DNA from: Methylovorus sp035565335
Lineage (GTDB): Bacteria > Pseudomonadota > Gammaproteobacteria > Burkholderiales > Methylophilaceae
NCBI GenBank assembly: GCA_035565335.1
Contig: DATMSO010000007.1
Location: 1-13,908 of the forward strand
DNA length: 13,908 nt
Reading direction: 5' to 3'
Shown piece after piece: positions 6,029 to 13,242 of the stretch (its first letter is position 1; every line of letters begins with the position of its first letter). Made by a program: the position numbers and the translations under genes. The notes beneath the pieces are model-generated. The model was not told where the DNA came from. It searched no databases and saw only the letters and a list, made by a program, of their open reading frames with translations.

Positions 6029-7174
6029 ATGAATTTCAAGCTTAACAAATGTTTGCTGGCGGTAGCTGCGGCAACGGCGATTTCTGTTCCTGCCATGCAG
6101 GCACAGGCAGGTGGCACCATTAATTTTGGTGATGACAAGTCCATTACCGTAGGTCTGGGCTTGCGCACCAGCTTTACCAGCGAAGAGGATGCTGCACCTA
6201 ATGGTACTTCCCGCAGCAAGGATTTCAACCTGGACAGCATTCGTCTTTACACCAGCGCTTCGCTGAACAAGTACATCAAAGGTACGTTCAACACTGAAAA
6301 GAACGCAGATGACACGGTCAAGATGATCGATGCCATTGCCCAGTTCGAATTCATGCCTGAGTTCAATCTGTGGGCTGGTCAGATGCTGCCTCCAAGCGAC
6401 CGCGCCAATCTGGATGGTCCTTACTACCTGACGGCCTGGAGCTATCCAGGTGTGGTCTCCCAATACCAGAACAAGAACACCGGCCGTGACGTAGGTGTGA
6501 CCGCCTGGGGTAAGTTGCTGGACAAACATCTGGTTTATTCGGTGGGTACCTATGAAGGTAACCATGCTTCGAATAATGCTGGCAATAATGCGACCGATCC
6601 TAACCGCAGCGATGCGTTGATGTATGCCGGTCGTCTGCAATATGACTTCTGGAGTGCAGGTTTGGACCCAGCTTACTACACCAGCAGCACCTATTACGGT
6701 AAGGATGTTCTCTCCATCGCCCTGGTCGGCATGTACCAGAAAGATGCCGTGGGTTCTGCAACGACCAAAGATGATTACGTTGCTTACAACATCGACGGCG
6801 TGCTGGAAAAAGTATTCACTGCTGGTGTACTTAACCTGGAAGGCGCTGCTTACCGTTACGACTTCAGCAATGAAGCTGTGATCGCCGGTGCTGGTAGTGG
6901 CACTTCACCTGTTAAAGCCGGTAAAGCCTATCTGGGTCTGGCTGCCTGGATGTTCCCTGATGTTGTCGGCTGGGGCAAGTTCCAACCATACGTTCGCTAT
7001 CAGAAATTCAATGGTGACGGCTCCGCCAGCCTGGATGTGAAGGAATACGACCTGGGTCTGAACTACATCATTGATGCTCATAACGCTCGTCTGAGCGCTG
7101 TTTACACCAATAACAAGACCGAAACTTTCGACACCGTGAACAAGTTCACTGTCGGCCTGCAATTGCAATTCTAG
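6029..7174 (+). CDS. fmdC: Outer-membrane porin FmdC, amide/urea-inducible type
   Basis: The 381-residue protein starts at an ATG preceded by AAAGGGG. It has a Sec signal peptide (about 1-27, ending ...MQAQA before Gly28). The upstream in-frame ATG at 5954 would bury this signal and is rejected. The mature part alternates polar and aromatic residues, is rich in Tyr, Asn and Gly, and ends in an antiparallel beta-strand with a terminal Phe (...LQLQF), the signature of outer-membrane beta-barrels. In Methylophilus methylotrophus FmdC is the porin induced by short-chain amides and urea and encoded beside the formamidase gene; the same position here supports the name. It would let amides and urea into the periplasm. 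A strong stem-loop lies between it and fmdA. Confidence 0.88.
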   Translation: MNFKLNKCLLAVAAATAISVPAMQAQAGGTINFGDDKSITVGLGLRTSFTSEEDAAPNGTSRSKDFNLDSIRLYTSASLNKYIKGTFNTEKNADDTVKMIDAIAQFEFMPEFNLWAGQMLPPSDRANLDGPYYLTAWSYPGVVSQYQNKNTGRDVGVTAWGKLLDKHLVYSVGTYEGNHASNNAGNNATDPNRSDALMYAGRLQYDFWSAGLDPAYYTSSTYYGKDVLSIALVGMYQKDAVGSATTKDDYVAYNIDGVLEKVFTAGVLNLEGAAYRYDFSNEAVIAGAGSGTSPVKAGKAYLGLAAWMFPDVVGWGKFQPYVRYQKFNGDGSASLDVKEYDLGLNYIIDAHNARLSAVYTNNKTETFDTVNKFTVGLQLQF

Positions 7175-7189
7175 GCAGTTTAAAGGGGA

Positions 7190-7213
7190 TGCGCACCGGG
7201 ACACCGGTGCGCA
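7190..7213 (+). other. Strong intercistronic stem-loop between fmdC and fmdA
   Basis: A perfect 10-base stem TGCGCACCGG (7190-7199)/CCGGTGCGCA (7204-7213) with a GACA loop follows the fmdC stop by 15 bases. No T-run follows, so it is not a standard intrinsic terminator. It could protect the fmdC message from 3' decay or mark a processing site, giving different amounts of porin and enzyme. Confidence 0.75.
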
Positions 7214-7244
7214 ACGGACCGATGCGAGTGCTGCTGTGACCGTA

Positions 7245-7266
7245 GCGGGAAGAGCCCCGCAGGGGC
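7245..7266 (+). other. Mutually exclusive small hairpins just before fmdA
   Basis: GCGGG (7245-7249) can pair with CCCGC (7256-7260). Alternatively GCCCC (7254-7258) can pair with GGGGC (7262-7266). The two stems share bases and cannot form together. The second ends 14 bases before the AGGA that serves fmdA. This could be a regulatory switch, but both stems are only five pairs and could be chance in GC-rich sequence. Confidence 0.35.
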
Positions 7267-7289
7267 ATTAATAAAACATGAGGATAGCT

Positions 7290-8513
7290 ATGAAAACCCT
7301 AGTAAAACTCGATCTTGATAAAAAGCCATGGGAACAGGATGGCCAGATTCACAATCGCTGGCACCCTGATCTGCCGATGATTGCGATGGTGAAGCCCGGG
7401 GATGAATTTCGGGTGGAGTGCATGGATTGGACCGGTGGCCAGATCAAGAACGACGACAGCGCGAATGACATTCGTGATGTGGATCTGTTGCAGGTGCATT
7501 ACCTGAGCGGCCCGATTGGCGTCGAAGGCGCTGAGCCTGGCGATCTCATGGTTGTGGATATTCTGGACGTGGGTACGCTGGAAGATTCCCAGTGGGGCTT
7601 CAATGGTTTGTTTGCCAAGGAAAATGGCGGCGGTTTTCTGACCGATCACTATCCTGAAGCACGCAAGTCCATCTGGGATTTCCACGGCATTTACACCACG
7701 TCGCGCCATGTGCCCAACGTGAAGTTTGCCGGCATCATGCACCCGGGCCTGATCGGTTGCCTGCCATCCCGCGAACTCTTGGATACCTGGAACAAGCGCG
7801 AAGGCGAGCTGATTGCCACCGACCCTGATCGTGTTCCACCACTGGGTCTGCCACCTAACGCGCAAGCTGCGGTGATGGGCAAGATGACCGGTGAAGCCGC
7901 CAAGGCAGCCGCGATGGAAGGTGCGCGTACTGTGCCCCCACGCGACCACGGTGGTAACTGTGATATCAAGAACCTGACCAAGGGTTCCAAAGTGTTTTTC
8001 CCGGTGTATGTGAAGGATGGCGGTCTGTCCATGGGCGACCTGCACTTCTCGCAAGGCGACGGCGAAATCACCTTCTGCGGCGCCATTGAAATGGCCGGTT
8101 ACCTCGATATCAAGGTCAGCCTGATCAAGGATGGCGTCAAGAAATACGGCATCAAGAACCCTGTGTTCCAGCCTAGTCCATTGACTCCCAATTATCGCGA
8201 CTACCTGATTTTTGAAGGTATCTCGGTAGATGAGCAGGGCAAGCAGCATTACCTGGATGTGCATGTGGCTTACCGTCAGGCCTGCCTCAATGCCATCGAA
8301 TACCTCAAGAAGTTCGGTTACAGCGGTGCACAAGCCTTGTCGATTCTGGGCACAGCGCCGGTGGAAGGCCATATCAGTGGCGTGGTGGATATCCCGAATG
8401 CGTGCGCCACCCTGTGGCTGCCGACCGAGATTTTCGACTTCGACCTGAAGCCGAATGCCGATGGACCGAAGCTGATGGTCGCCAGCGGGGCCGATCTGGC
8501 CAAAGCCAGCTGA
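7290..8513 (+). CDS. fmdA: Formamidase (acetamidase/formamidase family)
   Basis: The 407-residue protein matches the acetamidase/formamidase family in length and order of conserved blocks: the early WHP and GGQIKNDDSA stretches (about 24-58), RDHGGNCDIKN (about 218-228), GGLSMGDLHFSQGDGE (about 244-259) and CGAIEM (about 263-268). In Methylophilus methylotrophus FmdA hydrolyses formamide, and other short amides more slowly, to the acid and ammonia in the cytoplasm (EC 3.5.1.49). I place the start at 7290, where AGGA lies five bases upstream. The ATG at 7278 would overlap that ribosome binding site and add only four residues. There is no signal peptide. Formate produced could be oxidised for energy in a methylotroph, while ammonia feeds nitrogen assimilation. 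Confidence 0.94.
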   Translation: MKTLVKLDLDKKPWEQDGQIHNRWHPDLPMIAMVKPGDEFRVECMDWTGGQIKNDDSANDIRDVDLLQVHYLSGPIGVEGAEPGDLMVVDILDVGTLEDSQWGFNGLFAKENGGGFLTDHYPEARKSIWDFHGIYTTSRHVPNVKFAGIMHPGLIGCLPSRELLDTWNKREGELIATDPDRVPPLGLPPNAQAAVMGKMTGEAAKAAAMEGARTVPPRDHGGNCDIKNLTKGSKVFFPVYVKDGGLSMGDLHFSQGDGEITFCGAIEMAGYLDIKVSLIKDGVKKYGIKNPVFQPSPLTPNYRDYLIFEGISVDEQGKQHYLDVHVAYRQACLNAIEYLKKFGYSGAQALSILGTAPVEGHISGVVDIPNACATLWLPTEIFDFDLKPNADGPKLMVASGADLAKAS

Positions 8514-8553
8514 TCAGTCACTCACGGACTAACGTAATAAAGGGGAAGCCGGT

Positions 8554-8901
8554 ATGCCTGTATATGAGTATCACTGTGAAAGTTGTGGCGTGTTTTCCGC
8601 ACTGCGCAAGATGTCCGAATCCAGCCAGCCTGCCGTCTGCGAAAGCTGCGGCGGCATGGGCGAGCGGATTCTGTCAGCGCCTAACCTGGCCATTCTGGGC
8701 AAGGCGCAGCGTAGCGCACACGAGCGCAACGAGAAGTCTGCACACGAGCCCGGTGTACGCCGTCGCTCCAGTTGCGGATGCACGGGTTCCCATACTTGCA
8801 AGACATCCGGTACCACCGCCAAAGAGAAATCCGCAGGTGGTAACAACGGTTTGCAGATGCAAACCAAAAAAACGGCAAGGCCGTGGATGCTGGGGCACTA
8901 G
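8554..8901 (+). CDS. fmdB: FmdB-family zinc-ribbon protein
   Basis: The 115-residue protein opens MPVYEYHCESCG, the hallmark of the FmdB (CxxC-CxxC) zinc-ribbon family, with Cys8/Cys11 and Cys29/Cys32 as the predicted zinc ligands. In Methylophilus methylotrophus FmdB was named as a putative regulator of formamidase expression because of its place next to fmdA; the family is widespread and its molecular role remains uncertain. The tail is basic and Ser/Thr/Lys-rich and carries a second Cys cluster, CGCTGSHTC (74-82), that could bind metal. The start has AAAGGGGAA upstream, about seven bases from the ATG. It lies 40 bases after fmdA and in the same direction, so it is part of the operon. Confidence 0.88.
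   Translation: MPVYEYHCESCGVFSALRKMSESSQPAVCESCGGMGERILSAPNLAILGKAQRSAHERNEKSAHEPGVRRRSSCGCTGSHTCKTSGTTAKEKSAGGNNGLQMQTKKTARPWMLGH
8866..8884 (-). terminator. Possible intrinsic terminator on the antisense strand inside fmdB
   Basis: Read on the minus strand, ACGGC-CTT-GCCGT is followed immediately by a run of T (seven A on the plus strand at 8866-8872, one of them in the stem). The stem is only five pairs. It would stop leftward transcription entering fmdB from the right; no leftward gene is evident there, so it may be accidental. Confidence 0.3.
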
Positions 8902-8992
8902 TTTCAATCAGGCCCCGTCATTCCCGCCTTTGCTGCAAGCAGTTTTTCGTAGGGCAGATAAGGTTAGCTTCACTTTCAACTAGGAGAAATTT
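8902..8992 (+). other. Short fmdB-fmdD gap with ribosome binding site
   Basis: The gap holds a clear AGGAG six bases before fmdD. It also has a weak TGCT-GCA-AGCA hairpin (8931-8941) followed by five T (8943-8947), which is too small to call a terminator but might act as mild attenuation. I see no promoter that would separate fmdD from the upstream genes. Confidence 0.35.
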
Positions 8993-10243
8993 ATGAGTAC
9001 CAATGATAGACGTCGATTCATGACTAAAGTGGGCGCCCTGACCGGCGCACTGCTGGCGGTCAGTATGGTTTCCGGCATGGGCAGCGCATTTGCCGAAGAC
9101 TTTCCTACTGCCAAGGTGAACACCACCAAGCTGGCCGTGACCGACAAGACCGTCAAGGTCGGTATTCTGCACTCGGCTACCGGCACCATGGCCATCAGTG
9201 AAACCGGCTCCATCCAGGCTGAAAAGCTGGCGATTGCCCAGATCAATGAAATGGGCGGCGTGCTGGGCCGCAAGATTGAAATCATTCAGGAAGACGGGGC
9301 CAGCGATTGGCCGACCTTTGCTGAAAAATCCAAGAAGCTGCTGGAAAACGACAAGGTAGCGGCTGTATTCGGTTGCTGGACTTCCGCTTCCCGCAAGGCT
9401 GCCTTGCCTGTGTTTGAAAAAGACAACGGCCTCTTGTTCTACCCCACCTTCTACGAAGGCCTGGAGCAATCCAAGAACGTGTTCTACACCGGTCAGGAAG
9501 CGACTCAGCAGATTCTTGCTGGTCTGGACTGGATCGCAAAAGAAAAGAAAGCCAAAACGTTCTACCTGATTGGTTCTGACTACATCTGGCCACGTACGTC
9601 CATGAAGATTGCCCGCAAGCACATCGAGCAGCATCTGGGTGGCAAGGTCGTGGGTGAAGAGTACATCGCGCTGGGCGATACGCAGTTCGGTTCCGTGATC
9701 AACAAGATCAAGCTGAAGAAGCCTGATGTGATCTACGCCGCTGTGGTGGGTGGCAGTAACGTGGCCTGGTTCAAGCAATTGAACGCCGCTGGTTTGAACT
9801 CCAGCAAGCAGACCATGCTGACGATCTCCGTGACGGAAGATGAAGTCCTGGGTATTGGCGGTGAAAACCTGGCTGGCTTCTACTCTGCCATGAAGTACTT
9901 CCAATCCTTGAAGAACCCGAACAACGATAAGTTCGTGGCTGACTTCAAGAAAATGTGGGGCCCGAAAGCCGTTATCGGTGACGTGACCCAGGCTGCTTAC
10001 CTCGGCCCATGGCTGTGGAAGGCTGCAGTGGAACGTGCTGGCAGCTTCGACGTGGACAAGGCTGTTGTGGCATTGCCAGGCTACGAGCTGAAGACTGCAC
10101 CAGAAGGCTACGTCAAGGTTGATCCTAACCACCACCTCTGGAGCAAGCTGCGCATTGGTAAATGGCGCGCTGATGGCCAGGCAGACGTAGTGTACGAGTC
10201 CGAGCTGATCAAACCTGATCCGTTCCCAAAGGGCTACCAATAA
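8993..10243 (+). CDS. fmdD: Periplasmic amide/urea-binding protein of the ABC importer
   Basis: The 416-residue protein is a type I periplasmic binding protein of the UrtA/FmdD group. Its N-terminus has the twin-arginine pattern Arg6-Arg7-Arg8-Phe-Met-Thr-Lys, then a hydrophobic core and an AFA cleavage site after about residue 34, so export folded by the Tat route is likely. The mature part has VKVGILHSATGTMAISE near the start, FGCWTSASRKA, and LFYPTFYEGLEQSKNVFYTG, which are conserved in urea/short-chain amide receptors and shape the ligand pocket. AGGAG lies six bases before the start. In Methylophilus methylotrophus FmdD binds short-chain amides and urea. A strong stem-loop after the gene may let it accumulate above the membrane parts, as receptors often do. 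Confidence 0.92.
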   Translation: MSTNDRRRFMTKVGALTGALLAVSMVSGMGSAFAEDFPTAKVNTTKLAVTDKTVKVGILHSATGTMAISETGSIQAEKLAIAQINEMGGVLGRKIEIIQEDGASDWPTFAEKSKKLLENDKVAAVFGCWTSASRKAALPVFEKDNGLLFYPTFYEGLEQSKNVFYTGQEATQQILAGLDWIAKEKKAKTFYLIGSDYIWPRTSMKIARKHIEQHLGGKVVGEEYIALGDTQFGSVINKIKLKKPDVIYAAVVGGSNVAWFKQLNAAGLNSSKQTMLTISVTEDEVLGIGGENLAGFYSAMKYFQSLKNPNNDKFVADFKKMWGPKAVIGDVTQAAYLGPWLWKAAVERAGSFDVDKAVVALPGYELKTAPEGYVKVDPNHHLWSKLRIGKWRADGQADVVYESELIKPDPFPKGYQ

Positions 10244-10254
10244 TCATCACGTAA

Positions 10255-10283
10255 ACCATACGGCCCTTAGGGGCCGTATTGGT
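10255..10283 (+). other. Strong intercistronic stem-loop between fmdD and fmdE
   Basis: ATACGGCCC (10258-10266) pairs perfectly with GGGCCGTAT (10271-10279) around a TTAG loop. After a single bulged T, ACC (10255-10257) pairs with GGT (10281-10283). It begins 12 bases after the fmdD stop. No T-run follows (the next bases include AACAAAAACA), so read-through to fmdE is expected, with the hairpin protecting the fmdD mRNA end. Confidence 0.75.
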
Positions 10284-10374
10284 GAGCGGTAACAAAAACA
10301 GTTCAAGCAATAGGAAGTTTTGTGAAATTGTGCAGTGATTTTTTCAGGCAAGTCATACAAGTGGAGGCCTAATC

Positions 10375-11292
10375 ATGTTCGGATATTCAATGGCGGAAGT
10401 AGGAAACATCATGGTGATGCAGGGCTTCGCCGGCCTCAGCATGTTCAGCGTCCTGTTACTGATGGCGCTAGGTCTCGCCATCATTTTCGGGCAAATGGGG
10501 GTGATCAACATGGCGCATGGCGAGTTCATGACCATAGGCGCATACACCACCGTCATGCTCTCCAAACTGGCCGTTGCCTACGGCTTTGTGAATTACTACT
10601 TTATCTTCGCCATTATCGTCGCCTTTATCTTGGCCTTTGCCATCGGCTACCTGGTTGAATTTACCCTGATCCGGCATCTCTATAAGCGACCGCTGGATAC
10701 CTTGCTGGCGACCTGGGGTTTAAGCCTGGTCATGCAGCAGATTTTCCGTTCCAGTTTCGGCGCCAAAGAGGTGAGCGCAGAATTGCCGGAATGGCTGCTG
10801 GGTTCTTTCCAGCCTACACCTGATATTGATATCCCGATCAATGGGGTATTTGTGATGGGGCTCGCCGCTGTCGTCACCTTCGGTGTGTTCCTCTTCATGT
10901 TCCGCTCCCAATGGGGGTTGCGAGTACGCGCTACCGTGCAAAACCGCGTCATGGCTGGCGCCGTTGGTATCAATACCAAAAAGGTGGACCGCGTGACCTT
11001 TGCCCTGGGTTGTGGCATTGCTGGTGTGGCAGGAGCTGCCTTTACCACCATCGCTTCCACCGGCCCTACCACCGGTACGCTGTATATCGTCGATAGCTTC
11101 ATGGTCGTGGTGTTTGGCGGTGCGGCAAGTCTGTTCGGTACCATCGCATCGGCCTTCGGCATTGCCCAGGCGCAATCGATACTGCAGTTTTTCATGACCA
11201 GTTCCATGGGTAAGGTGGCAACCCTGCTCACCATCGTCGGCATCCTGATGATGCGTCCTGAAGGTCTGTTCGCTTCCAAAGTGCGTAAGTAA
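10375..11292 (+). CDS. fmdE: ABC importer permease, LivH/UrtB type (FmdE)
   Basis: The 305-residue protein is a multi-spanning inner-membrane permease of the branched-chain amino acid/urea (LivH, UrtB) family. Hydrophobic segments are visible at about 15-38, 68-95, 155-175, 200-225 and later. INMAHGEFMTIGAY at about 43-56 is the conserved LivH-type motif following the first segment, and the C-terminus ends in the usual MMRPEGLFASK stretch. It would form the transport channel with FmdF and receive amide or urea from FmdD. GGAGG lies seven bases before the ATG. The 131-base gap behind it contains the strong stem-loop described separately. It is otherwise in line with the operon, and the stop is 11 bases before fmdF. 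Confidence 0.92.
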   Translation: MFGYSMAEVGNIMVMQGFAGLSMFSVLLLMALGLAIIFGQMGVINMAHGEFMTIGAYTTVMLSKLAVAYGFVNYYFIFAIIVAFILAFAIGYLVEFTLIRHLYKRPLDTLLATWGLSLVMQQIFRSSFGAKEVSAELPEWLLGSFQPTPDIDIPINGVFVMGLAAVVTFGVFLFMFRSQWGLRVRATVQNRVMAGAVGINTKKVDRVTFALGCGIAGVAGAAFTTIASTGPTTGTLYIVDSFMVVVFGGAASLFGTIASAFGIAQAQSILQFFMTSSMGKVATLLTIVGILMMRPEGLFASKVRK

Positions 11293-11303
11293 AGGAAACA
11301 TTC

Positions 11304-12470
11304 ATGAAAACACTCTCCGATAAATTATTGGGCGGCAAGCAGGGGGTCTTGGGCCTGGCCCTGCTGGCGCTGCTGATTCTGGTGATACTGCCGCTGGGGC
11401 TGGATATTTTCCGGCTCAATCTGGTGGGCAAATACCTCACTTATGCCTTCGTCGCGCTGAGTCTGGTGCTGTTGTGGGGTAATGGCGGCATTCTCAGCCT
11501 GGGGCAGGGCATGTTTTTCGGCCTGGGCGGGTACTGCATGGCGATGTTCCTGAAGCTGGAAGCTTCGGACCCGATCAGCACCAAGATCCAGACCACCCCG
11601 GGGATTCCCGACTTCATGGACTGGAACCAGCTGACGGCCTTGCCATGGTTCTGGGAGCCGTTCAAAAGCTTGCCCTTGACCATACTGGCGATCCTGATCG
11701 TGCCGACTATCTTTGCCTACATCATTGGTTTTGCGATGTTCAAACGGCGTGTTGGCGGCGTGTACTTCGCCATCATCACCCAGGCGATTGCGCTGATCCT
11801 GAGCATTCTGATCGTTGGTCAGCAAGGTTATACCGGCGGCGTGAACGGCATTACCGACCTCAAGACCATGCTGGGCTGGGATATCCGCACCGATAGCGCC
11901 AAGTACATTCTTTACTATGTGAATGCGCTGCTGCTGTTCGGTTGCATATTCCTGTCGCGTTACATCCTCACCAGCAAGTTCGGCATGCTGCTGCTGGCCA
12001 TGCGCGACAAGGAAGAGCGCGTGCGCTTCTCTGGTTACGATGTATCTGACTTCAAAATCTTTACCTTCTGCGTGGCTGCCATGATTTCGGCCATCGGCGG
12101 TGCCATGTTTACCCTGCAGGTCGGCTTCATGTCCCCTTCCTTTGTCGGCATCGTGCCGTCGATTGAAATGGTGATCTTTGCCGCGGTGGGCGGGCGCATG
12201 TCGCTGATCGGCGCGGTGTACGGCACCTTGCTGGTCAATTATGGCAAGACCGTGTTTTCGGAAACCTACCCGGAACTGTGGCTGTTCCTGATGGGTGGCC
12301 TGTTCATCGCCGTGGTGATGTTCTTCCCGGATGGCCTGGCTGGCATTTACCAGAAACATGCACGCAAGATTCCATTCCTCAAGCGCTGGGTGGCCGAGGA
12401 AAAGCAAAAGCAGACTGACGCCCATGCCAGCCATGGCAAAGTAGGCACCAAACTGGGAGCAGAAGCATGA
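11304..12470 (+). CDS. fmdF: ABC importer permease, LivM/UrtC type (FmdF)
   Basis: The 388-residue protein is the LivM/UrtC-type partner permease. It has many hydrophobic segments, the LSLGQGMFFGLGGYCMAMF stretch (about 64-82) that mirrors the FmdE motif, and AMRDKEERVRFSGYD in the second half. The latter is the LivM-family cytoplasmic motif thought to contact the ATPases. A periplasmic loop between about 88 and 115 is longer than in LivM and typical of UrtC. The C-terminus is a basic, His/Lys-rich cytoplasmic tail. AAAGGAAA precedes the ATG. Its stop overlaps the start of the next gene by four bases (ATGA), so the ATPase is translationally coupled. Confidence 0.92.
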   Translation: MKTLSDKLLGGKQGVLGLALLALLILVILPLGLDIFRLNLVGKYLTYAFVALSLVLLWGNGGILSLGQGMFFGLGGYCMAMFLKLEASDPISTKIQTTPGIPDFMDWNQLTALPWFWEPFKSLPLTILAILIVPTIFAYIIGFAMFKRRVGGVYFAIITQAIALILSILIVGQQGYTGGVNGITDLKTMLGWDIRTDSAKYILYYVNALLLFGCIFLSRYILTSKFGMLLLAMRDKEERVRFSGYDVSDFKIFTFCVAAMISAIGGAMFTLQVGFMSPSFVGIVPSIEMVIFAAVGGRMSLIGAVYGTLLVNYGKTVFSETYPELWLFLMGGLFIAVVMFFPDGLAGIYQKHARKIPFLKRWVAEEKQKQTDAHASHGKVGTKLGAEA

Positions 12471-13210
12471 GCAATACTGACTTTATCCTGGCAATTGAAG
12501 ACCTGACCGTCTCGTTTGATGGTTTCAAGGCAGTGGACAAGCTCAACCTCTACGTCGACAAGAACGAGTTGCGCGTGGTGATCGGGCCGAACGGCGCGGG
12601 CAAGACCACGGTGCTCGACCTGATCTGCGGCAAGACCAAGTCCACCTCGGGTTCGATCAAGTTCAAGAACAAGGAGCTGACCAAGCTGGCCGAGCATGAA
12701 ATTGTGCGGGCCGGGGTGGGGCGCAAGTTTCAGACGCCTTCCATCTACGAAAACCTGACCGTGTACCAGAATCTGGAAGTGTCTTACCCGCGTGGTCGTA
12801 GCGTCTGGGGCAGTCTGCTGTTCAAGCGCTCCAATGATGTGATGGCCCGTGTTTACAAGGTGGCGGAAGAAATCCTGCTGAAAGACCTGCTGGATATGGA
12901 AGCTGCGTTGCTGAGCCACGGCCAGAAACAATGGCTGGAAATCGGCATGCTACTGATGCAGGAACCCGAACTCCTGATGCTGGACGAGCCGGTGGCGGGC
13001 ATGAGCGCCAAGGAACGTGACCAGACTGCGGATCTGTTGAACCGCATCTGCCAGAACCGCTCGGTGATCGTGATCGAGCACGATATGGAGTTTGTGAAGA
13101 AGATCGCGCACAAGGTCACCGTGCTGCACCAGGGCAAGATTCTGGCCGAAGGCAGCATGGACAAAGTACAGGCCGATGAAAAGGTCATTGAAGTGTATCT
13201 GGGCCACTAA
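12467..13210 (+). CDS. urtD: ABC importer ATPase, UrtD/LivG type
   Basis: The 247-residue protein has all nucleotide-binding motifs in order: Walker A GPNGAGKT (40-47), Q-loop Gln89, signature LSHGQ (149-153), Walker B LLMLDEP (169-175) and switch His205. LSHGQ in place of LSGGQ is usual for UrtD. It overlaps fmdF by four bases, so it belongs to the amide/urea importer and would form a heterodimeric motor with the next ATPase on the cytoplasmic face of FmdE-FmdF. The urt name reflects the closest family type; in this operon it might equally be called an fmd ATPase. Confidence 0.92.
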   Translation: MSNTDFILAIEDLTVSFDGFKAVDKLNLYVDKNELRVVIGPNGAGKTTVLDLICGKTKSTSGSIKFKNKELTKLAEHEIVRAGVGRKFQTPSIYENLTVYQNLEVSYPRGRSVWGSLLFKRSNDVMARVYKVAEEILLKDLLDMEAALLSHGQKQWLEIGMLLMQEPELLMLDEPVAGMSAKERDQTADLLNRICQNRSVIVIEHDMEFVKKIAHKVTVLHQGKILAEGSMDKVQADEKVIEVYLGH

Positions 13211-13242
13211 CAGTAGCGCCATTACGTCACGGGAGACAGACG

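Noticed and set aside
7189..7239. Possible 16-codon leader peptide after fmdC, next to an AAAGGGG stretch
   Set aside because: The purine run touches the ATG with no spacer, and the frame coincides with the strong hairpin, so the bases are explained by the stem.
7175..7289. Guanidine (ykkC or mini-ykkC) riboswitch in the fmd leader
   Set aside because: Such riboswitches often precede urea/guanidine transport genes, but I do not find paired ACGR-loop hairpins or the ykkC core in any fmd gap.
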